Below are positions 8,226 through 16,615 of a stretch of 64,000 nt of DNA, piece after piece (within the stretch, counting starts at the first letter, position 1; the number at the start of each line of letters is the position of its first letter). A program made the translations under genes and the position numbers. The stretch is taken from NCBI GenBank assembly GCA_043814315.1, contig JBDRKE010000033.1:1-64000 (forward strand), written 5' to 3'. The stretch comes from JBDRKE01 sp043814315 (GTDB lineage Bacteria; Omnitrophota; Gorgyraeia; Gygaellales; Profunditerraquicolaceae). The notes under the pieces were generated by a model. It saw nothing but the letters and a program-made list of their open reading frames with translations. It did no database searches and was not told the origin of the DNA.

Positions 8226-8969
8226 ATGAAGGCACTGATATTAGCGGCGGGTTACGCCACCAGGCTTTACCCGTTAACCAAAGAGTATCCTAAGTCTTTG
8301 CTCCCCGTAAAACAGCGGGCTATCATAGATTTTATCATCGATAAGCTCAGTGCCCTTGAGGCTATTGATGAAATCATCATTGTCACGAACAGTAAATTCA
8401 TATCCCCATTCAAAAAATGGTTAAAGAAGCAGACTACAGAGAAACGGATCAGCTTAGTTGACGATTTAACGAAAGATAATGCCTCCCGGCGCGGAGCCAT
8501 CGGAGACTTGGATTTTGTGATCAATAAAAAACGCCTGCGAGATGATTTGTTGGTTATCGGAGGAGATAATCTTTTTGAGGATGATCTGAGTGAGTTTTTG
8601 CGGTTCGCTCAAGCGCAAAAAAAGAATCCTGTGATCGGCGTCCATCGGCTAAAAGATAAAGCGCACGCCAGCAAATACGGGGTCCTGGAGCTGGATAAAA
8701 AAAATAAGGTCATTGATTTCCAGGAGAAACCCGCCAAGCCCCAATCCAGGCTGGTGGCCATGTGCCTTTATTTCTTTCCTAAAGAAAGATTGGGGTTGGT
8801 AAAGGAGTATGTCAAGAGCAAAACGAGAAAAAAAGCAGACGCCGTAGGGTTCTACATCGACTGGTTATCACGAAAGGTTACGGTTTATGCCTATGTATTT
8901 GGCGGCCGTTGGTACGATATCGGCGACCATAAGTTTTATAACAAAGCAAGAAAAACATTCATAACTTAA
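8226..8969 (+). CDS. Sugar-phosphate nucleotidyltransferase
   Basis: 247 residues of the NTP_transferase (GT-A-like) fold. The nucleotide-binding signature KALILAAGYATRLYPLT is at the N-terminus, followed by YPKSLLPV, VIGGDNLFEDDL and VIDFQEKPAKP, and a C-terminal GGRWYDIGD. It most resembles glucose-1-phosphate thymidylyl/uridylyltransferases (RmlA/GalU group), without a C-terminal left-handed helix. The exact sugar and nucleotide cannot be set from sequence. Start ATG 8226 lacks a clear Shine-Dalgarno and lies just after the repeat element. Confidence 0.85.
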   Translation: MKALILAAGYATRLYPLTKEYPKSLLPVKQRAIIDFIIDKLSALEAIDEIIIVTNSKFISPFKKWLKKQTTEKRISLVDDLTKDNASRRGAIGDLDFVINKKRLRDDLLVIGGDNLFEDDLSEFLRFAQAQKKNPVIGVHRLKDKAHASKYGVLELDKKNKVIDFQEKPAKPQSRLVAMCLYFFPKERLGLVKEYVKSKTRKKADAVGFYIDWLSRKVTVYAYVFGGRWYDIGDHKFYNKARKTFIT

Positions 8970-9017
8970 CGGTTCCTCGGGCATGATTGCCCGAAGATTT
9001 CGGGCAGGCGCTTGGGA

Positions 9018-9056
9018 TCAATTTGCACCTCTTGGGTGCAGGCAAATTGAGGAGGG
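9018..9056 (+). promoter_or_regulatory. Hairpin in metK leader
   Basis: TCAATTTGC (9018-9026) pairs with GCAAATTGA (9042-9050), enclosing GCACC..GGTGC. The metK Shine-Dalgarno GAGGAGGG directly abuts and partly overlaps the right arm. The same GGGATCAATTT..GGCAAATTGA frame recurs before ilvN at 18305-18343. It does not match any SAM riboswitch class I know. Confidence 0.55.
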
Positions 9057-9059
9057 TTT

Positions 9060-10238
9060 ATGGCAACACGCAAACACTTTTTTACTTCTGAGTCGGTAGG
9101 GGAGGGGCATCCGGATAAAGTCTGTGATCAGATATCGGATGCCATTCTCGATGATATCTTACAAAAGGACGATTATCCTGACAGGGCGAGGGTCGCCTGC
9201 GAGACTTATGTCACGATGGGGCTCCTGATCGTGGGAGGAGAGATTACCACAACCACCTTCGTGGACGTGCATAATCTGACGCGCCGTGTCCTTAAAGAGA
9301 TCGGGTACACGCATCAAAAATACGGGTTTGATTATCACACCTGTGCGGTGCTTAATACCATCCACAGCCAATCCCCGGATATTGCGCAGGGCGTGAATAA
9401 AGGCGGGGCAGGGGATCAGGGGTTTATGGTCGGCTTTGCGTGTCGAGAGACAGAAGAATTGATGCCCTTACCTTTGATCCTGGCCCATAAGCTCGTCAAG
9501 CGTATGGCCGATGTCAGAAGAAAGGGTCTCTTGAAATATCTTGGGCCGGATTGCAAATCTCAGGTGACGGTCGAATATCACGATGGCCATCCTAAAAGAG
9601 TGGATTCCTGTGTTTTGGCATGTCAGCATACAGAAGAGATCTTGGATGCGACCGGAGAAAGGATCACGAAAAGAGCGCGCCAGGAATTGATCAACGTCAT
9701 TGCCAAGCCCGTGTTAAAGGAGTATCTTGACAAAAATACAAAATTTTATGTCAACGAAACAGGCAAGTTTGTCATCGGCGGCCCCCAGTCGGATACGGGG
9801 ATGACCGGAAGAAAGATCGTGGTGGATACCTACGGAGGTGTGGCAGCTCCCGGCGGAGGCGCTTTTTCTGGTAAAGACCCTACAAAGGTTGACCGATCTG
9901 CGGCTTATATGGCTCGCTACGTTGCCAAAAACATAGTGGCTGCGGGTTTAGCTGATAAGTGCCTCTTGCATCTGGCCTATGTGATCGGTAAGGCAGAACC
10001 TCTGGCGATCATGGTGGATACCTTTAATACAGGTAAGCTTTCGGAAGCTGCGTTCATCCAGCTGATCAGAGAAAATTTTAATCTCACGCCCCAGGGCATG
10101 ATCAGGAGCTTAAAACTTTTGCGCCCCATATATCTCAAGACCGCCTGTTATGGCCATTTCGGCAGGACAGAGCCAGAGTTTACTTGGGAAAATACGGATA
10201 TGGCGGCAACGCTTAAGAAGCAGGCCAAGCGTTTATAA
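9060..10238 (+). CDS. metK: S-adenosylmethionine synthetase
   Basis: 392 residues, standard MetK length. Visible: FFTSESVGEGHPDKVCDQIS at the N-terminus (ATP/methionine site), GAGDQGFMVGFA, KVDRSAAYMARYVAKN and the glycine-rich FVIGGPQSDTGMTGRK. It makes SAM from methionine and ATP. The next gene but for a repeat is ahcY, so SAM synthesis and SAH recycling are clustered; a MetE-like protein lies at 41313-42356. Strong SD GAGGAGGG. Confidence 0.97.
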   Translation: MATRKHFFTSESVGEGHPDKVCDQISDAILDDILQKDDYPDRARVACETYVTMGLLIVGGEITTTTFVDVHNLTRRVLKEIGYTHQKYGFDYHTCAVLNTIHSQSPDIAQGVNKGGAGDQGFMVGFACRETEELMPLPLILAHKLVKRMADVRRKGLLKYLGPDCKSQVTVEYHDGHPKRVDSCVLACQHTEEILDATGERITKRARQELINVIAKPVLKEYLDKNTKFYVNETGKFVIGGPQSDTGMTGRKIVVDTYGGVAAPGGGAFSGKDPTKVDRSAAYMARYVAKNIVAAGLADKCLLHLAYVIGKAEPLAIMVDTFNTGKLSEAAFIQLIRENFNLTPQGMIRSLKLLRPIYLKTACYGHFGRTEPEFTWENTDMAATLKKQAKRL

Positions 10239-10261
10239 TTTGATAGAACGGGTTAATATCA

Positions 10262-10425
10262 AATGACAAAATTCAAAATTCAAAATAAATCCCAATTTCC
10301 AAATCCCAAACTTACTTTTTGGATTTGGGATTTTGGCACTTCGACTACGCTTGAGTGCCAATGGTGAGCGGAGTCGAACCATTGGATTTGTTTGGTAGTA
10401 TTGGGATTTTGGATTTAACTGAATT
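10262..10425. repeat. AAATCC word-repeat palindrome with embedded CTTCGACT element
   Basis: AAATCCCAAA-type words on the left pair with GGATTTGGGATTTT on the right. Between the halves (about 10337-10384) lies CACTTCGACTACGCTTGAGTG and GAGCGGAGTCGAACCATTGG, a second palindromic family (CTTCGACT..AGTCGAA). A related copy is found in frame inside the giant gene near 51235. Confidence 0.75.
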
Positions 10426-10439
10426 TAAAAGGAGATTTT

Positions 10440-11696
10440 ATGAACTATGATATCAAGGACATCAAGTTAGCCAAGAGGGGAGCGTTAAGAATCGAATGGG
10501 CACGTAACAATATGCCCGTGTTAGGGCTGATTGGCGCGCGTTTTAAGAAAGAGAAACCTTTGACAGGGTTAAAGGTGAGTTGCTGCCTGCATGTGACGAC
10601 AGAAACGGCTGTTTTAGCAGAGGTATTAAAAGGAGGAGGGGCTCGTTTAGTTGTTTGCGCCTCCAACCCTTTGTCAACGCAGGATGACGTGGCCGCTTCA
10701 TTAGTCAAAGATCTTAAGATATCTGTTTTTGCGATTAAAGGTGAGGGCACCAAGATTTATTATCAGCACCTGAAATCCGCCTTAGCGATTCAGCCCGATA
10801 TCACCATGGATGACGGCGCGGATTTAGTAAGCACTATTCATCAGCGCCAGAGCTCGCTGCATGTCAATATTATCGGCGGTACGGAAGAGACAACTACGGG
10901 GGTCATCCGATTGCGCGCTTTGGCCAAACAGGGGAAGCTTCGCTATCCCATTATCGCGGTGAATGACGCTTCCACCAAGCATTTATTTGATAATCGTTAC
11001 GGCACAGGCCAGTCTACGGTGGATGGTATTATCCGGGCCACGAATAAATTATTGGCAGGAGCCACGTTTGTGGTTTGCGGTTACGGTTGGTGCGGTAAAG
11101 GCGTGGCTATGCGGGCCAAGGGTATGGCCAGTAATGTGGTTGTGGTTGAGGTGGACCCCTTGCGCGCCTTAGAAGCGAGTATGGACGGTTTTCAGGTCAT
11201 GCCGATGAAAAAGGCAGCCGAATTAGGGGATGTGTTTGTGACCACGACCGGAGATACCAGCGTGATCCGCAAAGAACATTTCAACGTTATGAAAGACGCT
11301 GCGATCGTTTCCAATGCCGGGCATTTTAATGTCGAAATAGATATACCGGCCCTGAAAAAATTAAGCAAATCCAGAAGACGCATACGCGATTTTGTCGATG
11401 AGTATACATTAAAAGACGGCCGTAAGGTCTATTTGTTGGGAGAGGGGCGCCTCATTAATCTGGCGGCTGCCGAAGGGCACCCTGCGCAGGTTATGGATAT
11501 GTCTTTTGCCAACCAGGCGTTAAGTGCTGAGTACATATCCAGGCATCACGCCCGGCTGAAAAAGGAGGTCTATAAGGTACCCGAGGAGCTCGATAAAGAC
11601 ATTGCCCGGTTAAAACTGAAATCCATGGGGATTAAAATAGATAATTTGACCAGGCAGCAGAAGTTGTATCTATCCAGCTGGGAAATGGGAACGTAG
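10440..11696 (+). CDS. ahcY: S-adenosylhomocysteinase
   Basis: 418 residues. Hydrolyses SAH to adenosine and homocysteine. Seen: CLHVTTETAVLAEVL and DDGADLV near the N-terminus, GGTEETTTGVIRL, VNDASTKHLFDNRYGTGQS, the NAD Rossmann motif VCGYGWCGKGVAMRAKGM, and LLGEGRLINLAAAEGHP. The protein ends LSSWEMGT without the HYRY-type tail of eukaryotic and proteobacterial enzymes, as in compact Thermotoga/archaeal forms. SD AAAGGAGATTTT is strong. Confidence 0.95.
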   Translation: MNYDIKDIKLAKRGALRIEWARNNMPVLGLIGARFKKEKPLTGLKVSCCLHVTTETAVLAEVLKGGGARLVVCASNPLSTQDDVAASLVKDLKISVFAIKGEGTKIYYQHLKSALAIQPDITMDDGADLVSTIHQRQSSLHVNIIGGTEETTTGVIRLRALAKQGKLRYPIIAVNDASTKHLFDNRYGTGQSTVDGIIRATNKLLAGATFVVCGYGWCGKGVAMRAKGMASNVVVVEVDPLRALEASMDGFQVMPMKKAAELGDVFVTTTGDTSVIRKEHFNVMKDAAIVSNAGHFNVEIDIPALKKLSKSRRRIRDFVDEYTLKDGRKVYLLGEGRLINLAAAEGHPAQVMDMSFANQALSAEYISRHHARLKKEVYKVPEELDKDIARLKLKSMGIKIDNLTRQQKLYLSSWEMGT

Positions 11697-11698
11697 GC

Positions 11699-11793
11699 AC
11701 CGGCCAGAGGCCGGCGCAATTGTATCCGCCAGCAGTTTTCAGAGAAAACTGCGAAAGCTGCCAAAACACCAGAGGTTGGCAGATTTCGAGGCT
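11699..11793 (+). repeat. Three consecutive hairpins with CAGAG loops
   Basis: In the ahcY-response regulator gap three small hairpins share the apex CAGAG: GGCC-AGA-GGCC inside CCGGCCAGAGGCCGG (about 11702-11718); GCAGTTTTC-AGA-GAAAACTGC; and CTGCCAA-AACACCAGAGG-TTGGCAG. Stems differ completely while the loop is kept. The same CACCAGAGG loop recurs at 19950-20200. Confidence 0.7.
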
Positions 11794-11818
11794 GGCTGAT
11801 TTCAGGAGAGGGCAAATC

Positions 11819-12235
11819 ATGGAGAAGATACTCTATGCGGATGATGATGTGGAAATACAGGGGCTCATCAAAGATATCCTGAACAAGGAAGGCTATGATA
11901 TCACGATCGCTAAAGACGGCCAGGAGGCGCTTAACTTAGCAAAATCCGAAAAGTTCGATTTGATTATCTTGGATTTCCTGATGCCCGGCTTAACAGGAAA
12001 TGAGGTTTGTGCAGGGTTAAAAAAGGATACCGAAACAAAACACATTCCTGTTATCATGGTGACGGCCTATTCGAATGAAAAAGAAAAAGCCCTCGCCGCG
12101 GGGGCCGTTGATTTTATTAATAAGCCGATTGAAAAAACGGATCTCCTGCTGCGTATCCGGTCGGTCATGAAAGTCAGGCACATCAAGAACGAATTGCAGA
12201 AGATCATTGCCTATATAGCGGAATTGGAAAAGTAG
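11819..12235 (+). CDS. Stand-alone response regulator receiver protein
   Basis: 138 residues containing a single CheY-like receiver domain and no output domain. Acidic pocket D8-D10, phosphoacceptor D52 in LIILDFLMPG, T82 in VMVTAY and K102 in INKPIE are all present. A short helical tail (about 120-138) follows. The start at 11819 is chosen over upstream in-frame codons because SD CAGGAGAGG precedes it and the protein begins MEKILYADDD, as expected. No sensor kinase is nearby, so the partner is unknown. Confidence 0.92.
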   Translation: MEKILYADDDVEIQGLIKDILNKEGYDITIAKDGQEALNLAKSEKFDLIILDFLMPGLTGNEVCAGLKKDTETKHIPVIMVTAYSNEKEKALAAGAVDFINKPIEKTDLLLRIRSVMKVRHIKNELQKIIAYIAELEK

Positions 12236-12399
12236 ATTGTGTTAAAAGGATTACGGAAGCGTTATGCGAATCGGCTAACGTATAACGTCTGACGTACGCG
12301 TGACGCCCAACGCATAACGATTCCTGCCTGCCGGCAGGCAGGGAAGGCAGGGCGGGCAGGCGCGCTACGGATCCGATGACCGAATAATATCTAATCAAA
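12236..12399. repeat. Gap with AACGTATAACG words and 18-bp palindrome
   Basis: Repeated AACG(C/T)ATAACG-like words run from about 12260 to 12320 (CGTTATGCG on the left, CGCATAACG on the right). The perfect palindrome CTGCCTGCCGGCAGGCAG follows at 12324-12341. No gene is seen and no clear Shine-Dalgarno for pfkA. Confidence 0.65.
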
Positions 12400-13365
12400 A
12401 TGGCCATCAAGAAAATCGCGGTTTTGACGACAGGAGGAGACTCCCCCGGCATGAATGCGGCGATACGCGCCGTGGTGCGATATGCTACCTTTCACAAATT
12501 AGAGGTAATAGGGGTTTTTCGCGGGTTCCGGGGCCTCATTAACGAAGAAATAAAACCGTTTGACCACCGTTCTGTTTCGGGGATCATCAACCAGGGGGGC
12601 ACGATCTTGAAGACCGCGCGCTGTCCTGAGTTTAAGACCCAAGACGGGCAAGACAGGGCCTACGCAACATTAAAGAAGAACGGTATTGACGCGATGGTTG
12701 TCATCGGCGGTAACGGCAGTTTTACGGCGGCGCATGAATTCGGTACAAAATATAAAGTTCCCTGTATCGGTATCCCGGCTTCCATCGATAATGATATTAA
12801 CGGGATTGACGTCACCATAGGCGTGGATACCGCTATCAATACGGCGCTGACGGCCATAGATAATATCCGTGATACGGCAACCTCCATGGAACGGATTTTT
12901 GTGGTTGAGGTTATGGGTAGAGGCTCAGGGTTCATTGCTTTGTCTGTGGCTTTAGCTGCCGGCTGCGAAGACGTCATCATCCCTGAGGTAAAATTAGATT
13001 TGGACAATATCTGTCATAATATTGTCAACGGAAACTTACGGGGTAAGATAAGCTGGATTATTGTGGTAGCCGAGGGGGCGGGAAGCGCTGCGGATATCGC
13101 AAAAAAAATCTCGCAGATAACCAGCCTGGAAGCGCGTGCCGTGATTTTAGGGCATATTCAAAGAGGGGGACGGCCCACGGCTGCCAGCCGAGAGATGGCC
13201 TTGAATCTGGGGTGTGCGGCTGTGGAGTGTTTATTAAAAGGCGAACAGGATAAGGCGGTGGCGATAAGGTGCGGGGAAATATACACCGTTGATTTGGCGT
13301 ACGCGATCAAGCATAAGGAATTGAAGGTGGATAAGTGGTATGATTTGATAAAGGTATTAACTTAA
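12400..13365 (+). CDS. pfkA: 6-phosphofructokinase
   Basis: 321 residues, close to bacterial PfkA. Seen: AVLTTGGDSPGMNAAIRAVV (ATP site), GVFRGFRGL, catalytic base in PASIDNDINGID (D130), MGRGSGFIAL and GHIQRGGRPT. The nucleotide motif is GGNGS (103-107), where E. coli has GGDGS and PPi-dependent enzymes have GGDD, so ATP use is likely but the Mg/ATP aspartate is replaced by Asn. Also PAS replaces the usual PGT or PKT before IDND. Start ATG 12400 is supported by the standard N-terminus. Confidence 0.93.
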   Translation: MAIKKIAVLTTGGDSPGMNAAIRAVVRYATFHKLEVIGVFRGFRGLINEEIKPFDHRSVSGIINQGGTILKTARCPEFKTQDGQDRAYATLKKNGIDAMVVIGGNGSFTAAHEFGTKYKVPCIGIPASIDNDINGIDVTIGVDTAINTALTAIDNIRDTATSMERIFVVEVMGRGSGFIALSVALAAGCEDVIIPEVKLDLDNICHNIVNGNLRGKISWIIVVAEGAGSAADIAKKISQITSLEARAVILGHIQRGGRPTAASREMALNLGCAAVECLLKGEQDKAVAIRCGEIYTVDLAYAIKHKELKVDKWYDLIKVLT

Positions 13366-13368
13366 ATG

Positions 13369-13480
13369 AAAAATCCCAAATCCCAATATTGCCAAATCCC
13401 AAATCCAAAACTATTTGGGTTTTGGATTTTGACATTTGGATTTATTTGGTAGTATTGGTATTATTTGGATTTTGGATTTC
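13369..13480. repeat. AAATCC word-repeat palindrome
   Basis: Another intergenic element: AAATCCCAAATCCC words (13371-13410) followed by GGGTTTTGGATTTTGACATTTGG and related reverse-complement words (13415-13480). It ends 20 bp before the aldolase Shine-Dalgarno. Confidence 0.75.
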
Positions 13481-13506
13481 TCGCGTTAATTAAGGGAGGA
13501 AAAGCG

Positions 13507-14832
13507 ATGGGAAGAAGGCCGTTAGATATTGAAAAAATTGCGATGGAATTGATCATGAGCGATGATTTGGCTGCGAAAAAAAAACTTTCCAAAAAGATTT
13601 TTGACATCGCTTATAAAAAAGGAATTTATCCTTCAAGTATACATGATTTTTACATGGCCCGCGGCAGAGGCGAATTCTTTGGGTTCACGGTGCCAGCCAT
13701 CAACTTAAGAAGCATGACGTATGATCTGGCAAAGGCGATTTTTAGGGTTGCTCAAAAGAATAATTCCGGTGCTTTTATCTTTGAGATTGCCAAGTCCGAG
13801 ATGGGTTACACCGCTCAAGCCCCCCTAGAATACGCAAGCGCCGTCCTGGCAGCTGCGGTCAAGGAGGGATACGCGGGCCCTGTGTTCATCCAGGCGGACC
13901 ATACCCAGGCCAATGCCAAGAAATATTTGCAAAACCCCGAGAAAGAAATGGAGGGTTTGCAGACTTTAATCAGCGAAGCGATAGACGCCCACTTTTATAA
14001 TATCGACATCGATTCATCCACGCTCGTGGATTTGTCCCATAAGGATATCAAGAAACAGCAGCATCTGAATTTCGAAGTCTGCGCAAAACTTACCCAGTTT
14101 ATCAGGCGCATCGAGCCGCGCGGGGTGACGATTTCCGTGGGAGGAGAAATCGGGGAGGTGGGCCATCAGAATTCTACTCCCGAGGACCTGAGGGCCTTTA
14201 TGGCAGGTTTTAAAGAGAGATTGCGCAAGGGGTTAATCGGAATCAGCAAGATTTCCGTGCAAACGGGAACCTCGCACGGAGGCGTGGTTCTGCCGGATGG
14301 CTCCATTGCCCAGGTTAAACTTGATTTCGATACCTTGAAGAATCTTTCCCAGATAGCCAAGTCTGAGTTCGGTTTAGCGGGCGCTGTGCAGCATGGAGCA
14401 TCCACTTTACCGGCTGAGGCCTTTCATAAATTCGCCGAGTGTGATGCCGCAGAAGTACATTTAGCCACGGAATTCCAGAACATGATCTACGAAAGCAAGC
14501 ACTTTTCCGCAGAATTAAGGACAAGGATGTATGAATGGTTGAAAGTCAATGCCGCCGCAGAGAAAAAAGAGGGAGAGACCGAGGAGCAGTTTATTTATAA
14601 GACGCGTAAAAAAGCCCTGGGCCCCTTTAAAAGAGAGATTATGGGCCTTCCTCAAGAGACAAGGGATGCCATAGCCGGGGAGATAGAAGAAAGATTTGAT
14701 TTCTTGTTTAAGCAACTCAATACGGTTAATAACAAACAGCTGGTAGATAAATATATCACTTTAAAACGCGTGATTGTGCGAAAGCGAAAAGCAGCCAAGC
14801 ACGCGGTGCATAATGGAGAAGGAGCGGATTAA
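13507..14832 (+). CDS. Class II fructose-bisphosphate aldolase family protein
   Basis: 441 residues, longer than typical class II aldolases (about 305-360). Metal and substrate motifs: FIQADHTQ, the GGEIGEVGHQNS loop, SVQTGTSHGG and AGAVQHGAS, consistent with the Zn-dependent FBA/TBP aldolase fold. The extra length is an N-terminal segment of about 70 residues and a long basic C-terminal tail (RKRKAAKHAVH). With PGI/PMI and PfkA nearby it is probably the glycolytic aldolase, although tagatose-bisphosphate or another sugar is not excluded. Start 13507 is chosen for SD AAGGGAGG. Confidence 0.85.
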   Translation: MGRRPLDIEKIAMELIMSDDLAAKKKLSKKIFDIAYKKGIYPSSIHDFYMARGRGEFFGFTVPAINLRSMTYDLAKAIFRVAQKNNSGAFIFEIAKSEMGYTAQAPLEYASAVLAAAVKEGYAGPVFIQADHTQANAKKYLQNPEKEMEGLQTLISEAIDAHFYNIDIDSSTLVDLSHKDIKKQQHLNFEVCAKLTQFIRRIEPRGVTISVGGEIGEVGHQNSTPEDLRAFMAGFKERLRKGLIGISKISVQTGTSHGGVVLPDGSIAQVKLDFDTLKNLSQIAKSEFGLAGAVQHGASTLPAEAFHKFAECDAAEVHLATEFQNMIYESKHFSAELRTRMYEWLKVNAAAEKKEGETEEQFIYKTRKKALGPFKREIMGLPQETRDAIAGEIEERFDFLFKQLNTVNNKQLVDKYITLKRVIVRKRKAAKHAVHNGEGAD

Positions 14833-14885
14833 ATGAGGCCACAACTTAGCGAGCGTCAGTGAAGCTAAGATGTATGGCCGAATTT

Positions 14886-14943
14886 ATCCCGACGAATGTG
14901 GAAGAATTTAGAATAAATTTTTCCACAGTTTATGAGTCGGGAT
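14886..14943 (+). promoter_or_regulatory. Long stem-loop in the ilvD leader
   Basis: ATCCCGAC (14886-14893) pairs with GTCGGGAT (14936-14943); inside, TGTGGAAGAATTTA (14897-14910) pairs with 14914-14927 (one G-U) across a GAA triloop. The helix ends seven bases before the ilvD Shine-Dalgarno GGAAGGGG. No T-run follows, so it is not a simple terminator; it may control translation or processing of the ilv transcript. Confidence 0.6.
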
Positions 14944-14962
14944 TAAGAAGGAAGGGGTAATC

Positions 14963-16615
14963 ATGCGTTCCGATAAGATTAAAAAAGGATTAGAGAGGGT
15001 TCCGCACCGCGCTCTTTTGCATGCTACGGGTTTGAGCAGAAAAGATCTGAAAAGGCCCTTTATCGGGGTGGCAACCTCTTTTACGGACCTCATCCCCGGC
15101 CATATCGGTATGCGAGACTTAGAGCGCTTCATTGAGCGCGGGATTTGTTACGGCCAGGGCGTGCCGTTTTTCTTCGGCGTGCCCGGGATCTGCGACGGCA
15201 TCGCCATGGGGCATTTAGGGATGTGTTACCCGTTAGCCTTAAGAGAGATCGTGGCGGATACGATTGAGACGGTTTGTAATGCCCATAGCCTCGACGGGAT
15301 CGTGTGCCTGACGAATTGCGATAAGATCACGCCGGGCATGCTGATGGGTGTGGCACGCCTTAATATCCCCGCGATTATCTTGACGGCAGGCCCTATGATG
15401 TCTGGCCGTTTTCGACAGAAAAAGTTAGCTTTTGTGCATGACACCTATGAAGCCCTGGCCAGGGCAAAAAAAGGAGAAATATCTTCGCAAGAATTATCTT
15501 GTTTAGAAATGGAGGCTTGTCCCGGGGCAGGTTCCTGCCAGGGCCTCTACACGGCGAATACCATGGCCTGTTTAACCGAAACCTTAGGGATGTCTTTGCC
15601 GGGATGCGCAACGGCCTTAGCGGTTTCAGCTAAGAAGCGTAGAATCGCCCAAGCCAGCGGTGAGCGTATCGTGGAATTGGCGAAAAAAAATATTAAACCT
15701 TTGGATATCATCAATCAAAGGTCTTTGGAAAATGCCATTACCGTGGATATGGCCCTGGGCGGCTCAAGCAACACGGTTTTGCACCTTATGGCCATCGCCC
15801 ATGAGACGGGAATAGAATTGGATCTTAAAACATTTGATAAAATCAGCAAGCATACCCCGCACATCACAAACCTAGAACCCGCCGGGCCTCACTTTATGGA
15901 AGATTTAGAATATGCCGGAGGAATCCCTGCCGTGCTTAGAAGACTAAAGAGCAGATTAAACAACGCGATGACTCTTAGCGGTAAAAGAATATTTGATATC
16001 GCGGATGATGCCGTGATCTCTGACGAGGAAGTGATTCGTTCCTTTGAGCGCGCTTATCATAAGCAGGGCGGTATTGCCGTGTTGTTTGGGAATCTTGCGC
16101 CTGATGGAGCCGTGGTCAAGCAGGCGGCCGTCAGTCCCAAGATGATGCGATCCAGCGGCAAGGCTAAAGTTTTTAACCGCGAAGAAGAAGCCATGCAGGC
16201 GATTTTGAATAAGAAGATAAAAGCAGGGGATGTGGTTGTTATCCGCTACGAAGGCCCCAGCGGAGGCCCGGGCATGAGGGAAATGCTGGCTCCCACCTCT
16301 GCGATTGTGGGGATGGGCTTGGCTGAATCCGTGGCCCTGATTACCGACGGAAGGTTCTCCGGCGGCACCCAAGGCCCCTGCATCGGGCATATTTCCCCTG
16401 AGGCTTCCAGCCGCGGCCCCCTTGCGATTTTGAAGGACGGTGATATAATCAGCATAGATATACCGAATAGAAAAATAGAGGTTAAACTAAATAAAACCGA
16501 AATTGAAAAAAGATTTAAAAATTGGAAACCTGTTTTGCCGAAGATTAAATCAGGGTATCTGGGAAGGTATTCTAAACTGGTCAGTTCGGCGGATAAAGGA
16601 GCCATTTTAGAATGA
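14963..16615 (+). CDS. ilvD: Dihydroxy-acid dehydratase
   Basis: 550 residues, full IlvD length. Fe-S dehydratase of valine, isoleucine and leucine synthesis. Seen: FFFGVPGICDGIAMGHLGMC, CLTNCDKITPGMLM, MEACPGAGSCQGLYTANTM (cluster cysteines), GGSSNTVLHL, and YEGPSGGPGMREML with ITDGRFSGGTQGPCIGHISP (shown in part). Its TGA overlaps the ilvB ATG (ATGA). First gene of the ilvD-B-N-C-leuA run. Confidence 0.97.
   Translation: MRSDKIKKGLERVPHRALLHATGLSRKDLKRPFIGVATSFTDLIPGHIGMRDLERFIERGICYGQGVPFFFGVPGICDGIAMGHLGMCYPLALREIVADTIETVCNAHSLDGIVCLTNCDKITPGMLMGVARLNIPAIILTAGPMMSGRFRQKKLAFVHDTYEALARAKKGEISSQELSCLEMEACPGAGSCQGLYTANTMACLTETLGMSLPGCATALAVSAKKRRIAQASGERIVELAKKNIKPLDIINQRSLENAITVDMALGGSSNTVLHLMAIAHETGIELDLKTFDKISKHTPHITNLEPAGPHFMEDLEYAGGIPAVLRRLKSRLNNAMTLSGKRIFDIADDAVISDEEVIRSFERAYHKQGGIAVLFGNLAPDGAVVKQAAVSPKMMRSSGKAKVFNREEEAMQAILNKKIKAGDVVVIRYEGPSGGPGMREMLAPTSAIVGMGLAESVALITDGRFSGGTQGPCIGHISPEASSRGPLAILKDGDIISIDIPNRKIEVKLNKTEIEKRFKNWKPVLPKIKSGYLGRYSKLVSSADKGAILE

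Noticed and set aside
8960..9059. SAM riboswitch before metK
   Set aside because: No SAM-I to SAM-IV core motifs could be placed; only a local hairpin at the SD is present. ahcY likewise has only repeat sequence upstream.
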